Source: Membranipora membranacea (lineage: Eukaryota > Bryozoa > Gymnolaemata > Cheilostomatida > Membraniporidae). Taken from it: DNA of 64,000 bases. The position numbers and the translations under genes were made by a program. The stretch covers positions 16,244,001 to 16,308,000 of the forward strand of contig OU612073.1 in NCBI GenBank assembly GCA_914767715.1, read 5' to 3'. This document shows, piece after piece, positions 59,945 to 64,000 of the stretch (the first letter of the stretch is position 1; every line of letters begins with the position of its first letter). Under the pieces are notes generated by a model, which saw only the letters and a list, made by a program, of their open reading frames with translations, ran no database searches and was not told the DNA's origin.

Positions 59945-60510
59945 TCGTGCCCTGGGACTGCATCTATACTGCAACAAGTTATAATGTTGTTACTTTTGAG
60001 GATTTGGTTAGCCAAACATGTGGGCTGCCTCAATAAACAACAAATCTGAGATGGCCTCCAAACAAAATTGGAAGCAATTCTCCACGCAGTGCATTGAAAC
60101 GATCCAAGTACAATTGAGACCTTTGCTGGATGAAGATATCAGTTAGAGCAATTACAGACATTGTTTTCTCAGAGTAAATTTTCTAATCCCTCAAGAAAAT
60201 CTTATTTGTAAACAACCAGTGTATTGCAGTCTCTGTGTTTCATTACAGGGAATGAATTTGTTACTGTTGTGCCTTGTTTATCTTTTCCAAAGGATTTAAA
60301 GGCAATGTAATCTTAGAACATCAAAACCTGAGGATTACCTTTGTGTCTCAAGACTTGTTGCTTCTTATGATATTTATGTATTATAGCATTATTACATCAG
60401 ATTAAAATTGAAGGTTGAATTAAATCAGATGTCTTGTCGCAAGCAACATCCTGGAGCATAGGCGGCAAAATTTGTTGCCTTAGTGGCCAGGCCGCAATAT
60501 CTGCGCCGGG
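59945..60510 (+). repeat. Direct repeat inside the TA element, copy 1
   Basis: Begins GTGCCCTGGGACTGCATCTA and runs through AATCTGAGATGGCCTCCAAA, AATCCCTC and CATAGGCGGC to GCAATATCTGCGCC. It pairs with 60935-61422 at high identity. This copy carries extra segments that the second copy lacks. Confidence 0.92.
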
Positions 60511-60934
60511 TTGCTTTCTGTTTGCAGGCAGGTCAGAGCACACCTGGGTTCCAACCAAAGCCCAGTGCTAGATAATTTGTAATTCCTGCTCAGTCCAAAT
60601 ATATTTTCCAACCAGCATTCCAAGCCCGAAACCCCAGTTCTGATACAACTAATTTAGCCCATATTGAGTGCCCTGTTTTTTTATACCAATTTTATTGCAT
60701 CTAAAGTATCATATCATATTATGTTGAATCAATAGGCTCTAGTGGCTGGCTACTCATATATTTACATTTTTGCAATCAACCATGACACCTTGTCGACATT
60801 CAATTATCCACACTCTCTTTACTCAACAAAAACATGGTCCATGCTTCTAAAAAATTATACAAGGTTGCGATCACTTCACTCTTGGTTAGCCGGGTAAACC
60901 TTCTTTTGGGAGTTATTGCACAATCAAGTAGAGG

Positions 60935-61422
60935 GTGCCCTGGGACTGCATCTATACTGCAACAAGTTATAATGTTGTTACTTTTGAGGATTCGGTTAGC
61001 CAAACAGGTGGGCTGCCTCAATAAACAACAAATCTGAGATGGCCTCCAAACAAAATCTGAGGCAATTCATCCAAGTACAATTGAGACCTAAGCTGGATGA
61101 AGTTATCAGTTAGAGCAATTACAGACATTGTTTTCTCAGAGTAAATTTTCTAATCCCTAATTTGTAAACAACCAGTTGTATTGCAGTCTCTGTGTTTCAT
61201 TACAGGGAAAGAATTTGTTACTCTTGTGCCTTGTTTATCTTTTCCAAATGATTTAAAGGCAATGTAATATTAGAATATCAAAACCTGAGGATAACCTTTG
61301 TGTCTCAAGACTGATTAAAATTGAAGGTTGATTTAAATCAGATCTCTTGTCACAAGCCACATCCCAGAGCATAGGCGGCGAAATTCGTTGACTTAGTGGC
61401 TAGGCCACAATATCTGCGCCAG
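60935..61422 (+). repeat. Direct repeat inside the TA element, copy 2
   Basis: Same landmarks as 59945-60510 in the same order, with several short deletions and substitutions. The pair implies an internal duplication of the element before or after its insertion. Confidence 0.92.
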
Positions 61423-64000
61423 TAGGCGATGGGCTGCATATACATTTGATATGAGGCACTTTCGATAAATTTAAGGTTCAATGATTGCACAGACCAAGGG
61501 TACATTGTGGCAGCATCATTCAAGGATTTTAATAGTTAATCCTATTGTAAAAAACTGCCACGAAACTGCCTTCCTAGCTATACCCACCGTATCAATTTAG
61601 CTAGGATAGTTAGGTGTAATTTAAGCATAAAACTTCATGCCTAATTGTGGAGTAAGGCTGTACAAAGAGAAATTTTTACGGGAGAGCCTGCATATTCTAT
61701 TTTTTTACTGTAATCAAAACTTTGAATTCAGTTCATTCTCCAGAACCCTATATTGTGACAAATAGATGAAAGGAGTTTTTTGGCATCAAGCTTCCCATAA
61801 CTTTCCCCTTGACGCAAAGCATGCAGGTACCTTGACCAAGGAGTAAAAAACTCTTTCCTTGACTATTGTTAAAAAATTTACTCTGAATCCCTTTACTCTG
61901 TGAAGAAGTCTATCCACATGCTTGAATCTAAAATGTTTTACACAGATAGATAGATGGGGTGATAACTCTATACTGCAAATGAGCCACCAAATTCCAATAA
62001 TAAGAGAAGACAACTTCTTAGCCTAAGATTTGCCCAAATCGACTTTAATGAACTGAGTAGCTTGTAAACGAACTGTGAAAAACAGCCATCCATGATGTCT
62101 CTCGTATTCTTTGCTCAAGCTCATAGCTTGGAAATTCTTCACGATGTCTAGATTAATTTGAATGAATATTTTGAAGCTCTGATTAAATCTGGGAGTCAGA
62201 CAGACCCAGGTTCGGATGGTGACATTGTGTTTAATTGATCTGTATCTGTATGTTTTGGGGTTTCCAGCCACTTTGCTCTGCACATTATTTCAAAAGAAAT
62301 CTCATTTTCCACACATTGACATGAAAAATAAAAAGGTGGAACAAAACCTACTAAAGTAACATAAATACCAGGCCATAGTAGTGGAGGGTTCTAAGATGAA
62401 AATAATGAAATATAGGCTATGATTTTGATATGGAAAGCGAAACAACTGCAAGTATCTAAGTCTTAGTATGTAACTTTTTGAAACTTGAATTTCCAGAAAC
62501 TTGCATTCTGGGATACTCTTAATCATTCCTCATTGAAGGCTATCATGAATCAATATGGTTTTGGAGACCAGCGTCTAAGTTTTCCTTTTATCATGAGTCA
62601 GTTTCAGTAATGACCCTCATTCTGTTACAAATTTGTAGCTCTATCTGCAAGAAGTAATACTATCAATATTGCTACTGCAATACAATGAATCCCCTGGTTG
62701 CTATAGCTCAGTGTCTGCATGTAATGACTTCAATATGGCTGTGATTTTGGTAGTATTTTGAAGATCAACAACTAACGGATCTGATTTCTCACTAGAGATG
62801 GAATATGAAAGTAAATACAGCTTGTAGCTATGTATCAGCAGACATAGGAGACACTAGATGAACTCTCACCTCTCTTAACAAAAAATTCTGATCAGTCTGC
62901 CTGCTGGTGTTGAATTGATATGAGAATCTTTTGATTATGGATCTGTAATGGTTTATTATGTCATTGTAATGTTGGGTATGCTAACAAAGAGAAGATCAGA
63001 ACACAAATTGGATAGAAGCAAAACTAACAAACTTAGGAGTTTTTTTCTCACAGTGCTGTCGGAAAGAAATACAACTATCTCTTGACATTTTTTTTGTCTG
63101 ATATACAACATTGATCGGTGCAATTTTATTTCCTTTTGAATCGTGTGTGTTTGAAACACAATGAACACATTATGTTCATGTATACAAAGTCAGAGTCACT
63201 ACTATGATGCTGATTAGCTACGATTTCATCCTCATTAAAATGTGATAGTTCAGAATTTATGTTCTTCCGACGTCTAGACCTGGTGTCCTATGGTAAGCCA
63301 TAATTAATTCCATATTCAATCCAACGACTGATTCAAGACTTTTTTTAAATGTCCAAGGCTAGAGGTCATTTTGTTCTAGGCTATAAAGTTCTCAACATCA
63401 GTTATATAATATAGATTCACGCGTGACAATGTATTTCCCACCCACAAATTTAAGAAATATCCAAGTGTTGACCCAAGAAAACAAGAAACTCCAGGTAATT
63501 AAGTCCAGTACCCAAATGAGCAGGAAAAAATACACTTAATGCTAATGACATTTTTTGAAATTCAAGCATCAAAATTCCTGTAAGGTAGCAATAGGCTTGG
63601 CTTTCCTTAAAATGATAGGGAATAGGCATGGATTTTCTGTTTGATCCCGAATTTTTTAAAATTTTGTATGGCTGGGAGGTAACTGCTTGACCCAGGGAGG
63701 AACCTGTAATACAACACTGAATGAGTTGTATACCAAGATGGGATTTTAATAAACAGTCTGGATCCTGAAAAACAGGTCTCCCTCCCATGTCATACTAATC
63801 CCTTCGCATAGGTTTCATGGAACCGTACTGGTATCGAAAGTTGTTATGATTAATGAAACCTGGTTTAACAATTTGATTTTTTTAATAATTAAATTTATTG
63901 AATTTGGAGACAGCCTCTCCCTAACAGTGTAATTTGCTTAATATACGAAGAGGCTGCAGGTTCATATTAAAAGAAATAAATATTCACAACAAAGTGTGGA

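Larger units (their letters stand above)
58941..62057. mobile_element. 3,117-bp DNA element with TA target duplication, private to copy B
   Basis: The left end is CTCAGTTATTTAAAGTC. The right end, reverse-complemented, is CTCAGTTCATTAAAGTC, a 17-bp inverted pair with two mismatches. TA flanks both sides (58939-58940, 62058-62059). Copy A reads straight across the empty site as GACATTAGCTTG near 3962, with one TA. A TA duplication fits the Tc1/mariner superfamily, but no DDE transposase frame can be read on either strand, so the element is probably non-autonomous. The interior contains two direct repeats of about 480-560 bp and the module shared with 23235-23420. Confidence 0.8.
57551..64000 (+). 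repeat. Segmental duplication, copy B
   Basis: This is the direct match of 1-5758. It contains two large insertions absent from copy A (57970-58407 and 58941-62057), and it lacks the hAT-like element of copy A. The match is still continuing at the last base of the window. Short ORFs in it (for example 62023-62283 and 63450-63788) overlap the non-coding copy A sequence and are not conserved as frames. Confidence 0.93.

Overview
The window looks like nuclear DNA of an invertebrate metazoan. It is A+T-rich, its genes are split into short exons by GT/AG introns, and transposon debris of many classes is dense. Secreted WSC-domain proteins, BEL/Pao, LINE, Tnp2-type and DUF6729-type elements together would suit a sponge or another early-branching animal, but nothing here fixes the species. 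No prokaryotic, organellar, rRNA or CRISPR feature was seen.

The one host gene system I can support is a local family of small secreted proteins. Four copies have intact reading frames when assembled from the sequence: 32253-34338 (-), 41202-43643 (-), 44749-47835 (+) and 55359-57335 (-). All have four exons with every intron in phase 1: a signal-peptide exon (46 or 55 nt), two exons that together encode one eight-cysteine WSC domain (144 or 147 nt, then exactly 165 nt), and a last exon encoding a PAN/Apple-like six-cysteine domain. The predicted proteins are 197-210 aa. Broken relatives surround them: an orphan signal-peptide exon (39440-39485) cut off by a LINE, a PAN pseudo-exon at 34848-35000, and two paralogous PAN pseudo-exons at 3439-3683 and 57936-58628. 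The copies at 41202-43643 and 44749-47835 are head to head across 1.1 kb.

The window is framed by a large direct segmental duplication. Positions 1-5758 match 57551-64000 at high identity and in the same order. Each copy was later hit by a different insertion that the other lacks. Copy A carries a 3,054-bp inverted-repeat element (293-3346) with a perfect 8-bp target duplication. Copy B carries a 3,117-bp element with TA target duplications (58941-62057) and an insertion of about 440 bp (57970-58407). Each copy therefore serves as the empty-site control for the other.

Layout: 1-5940, duplication copy A with the hAT-like element and its array of about 313-bp repeats. 5940-9600, mostly unassigned, with two coding-like scraps. 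9633-13764 (-), a nine-exon Tnp2-type transposase pseudogene. 13.8-27.6 kb, LINE and BEL/Pao fragments, tandem repeats and two unidentified coding-like segments. 28-30 kb, paired 52-bp minisatellites. 31.4 kb, a MITE. 32.2-48 kb, the WSC-PAN cluster with a nearly full LINE ORF2 (36905-39410). 49480-53550 (+), a DUF6729-like transposase pseudogene. 53.9-55 kb, a tRNA-like/polypurine sequence and a truncated hAT-like copy. 55.3-57.3 kb, the fourth WSC-PAN gene. 57.5-64 kb, duplication copy B.

The cluster appears to have grown by duplication while mobile elements were remodelling it: one copy was disrupted by a LINE, and one probably lost its last PAN cysteine to a hAT-like remnant.
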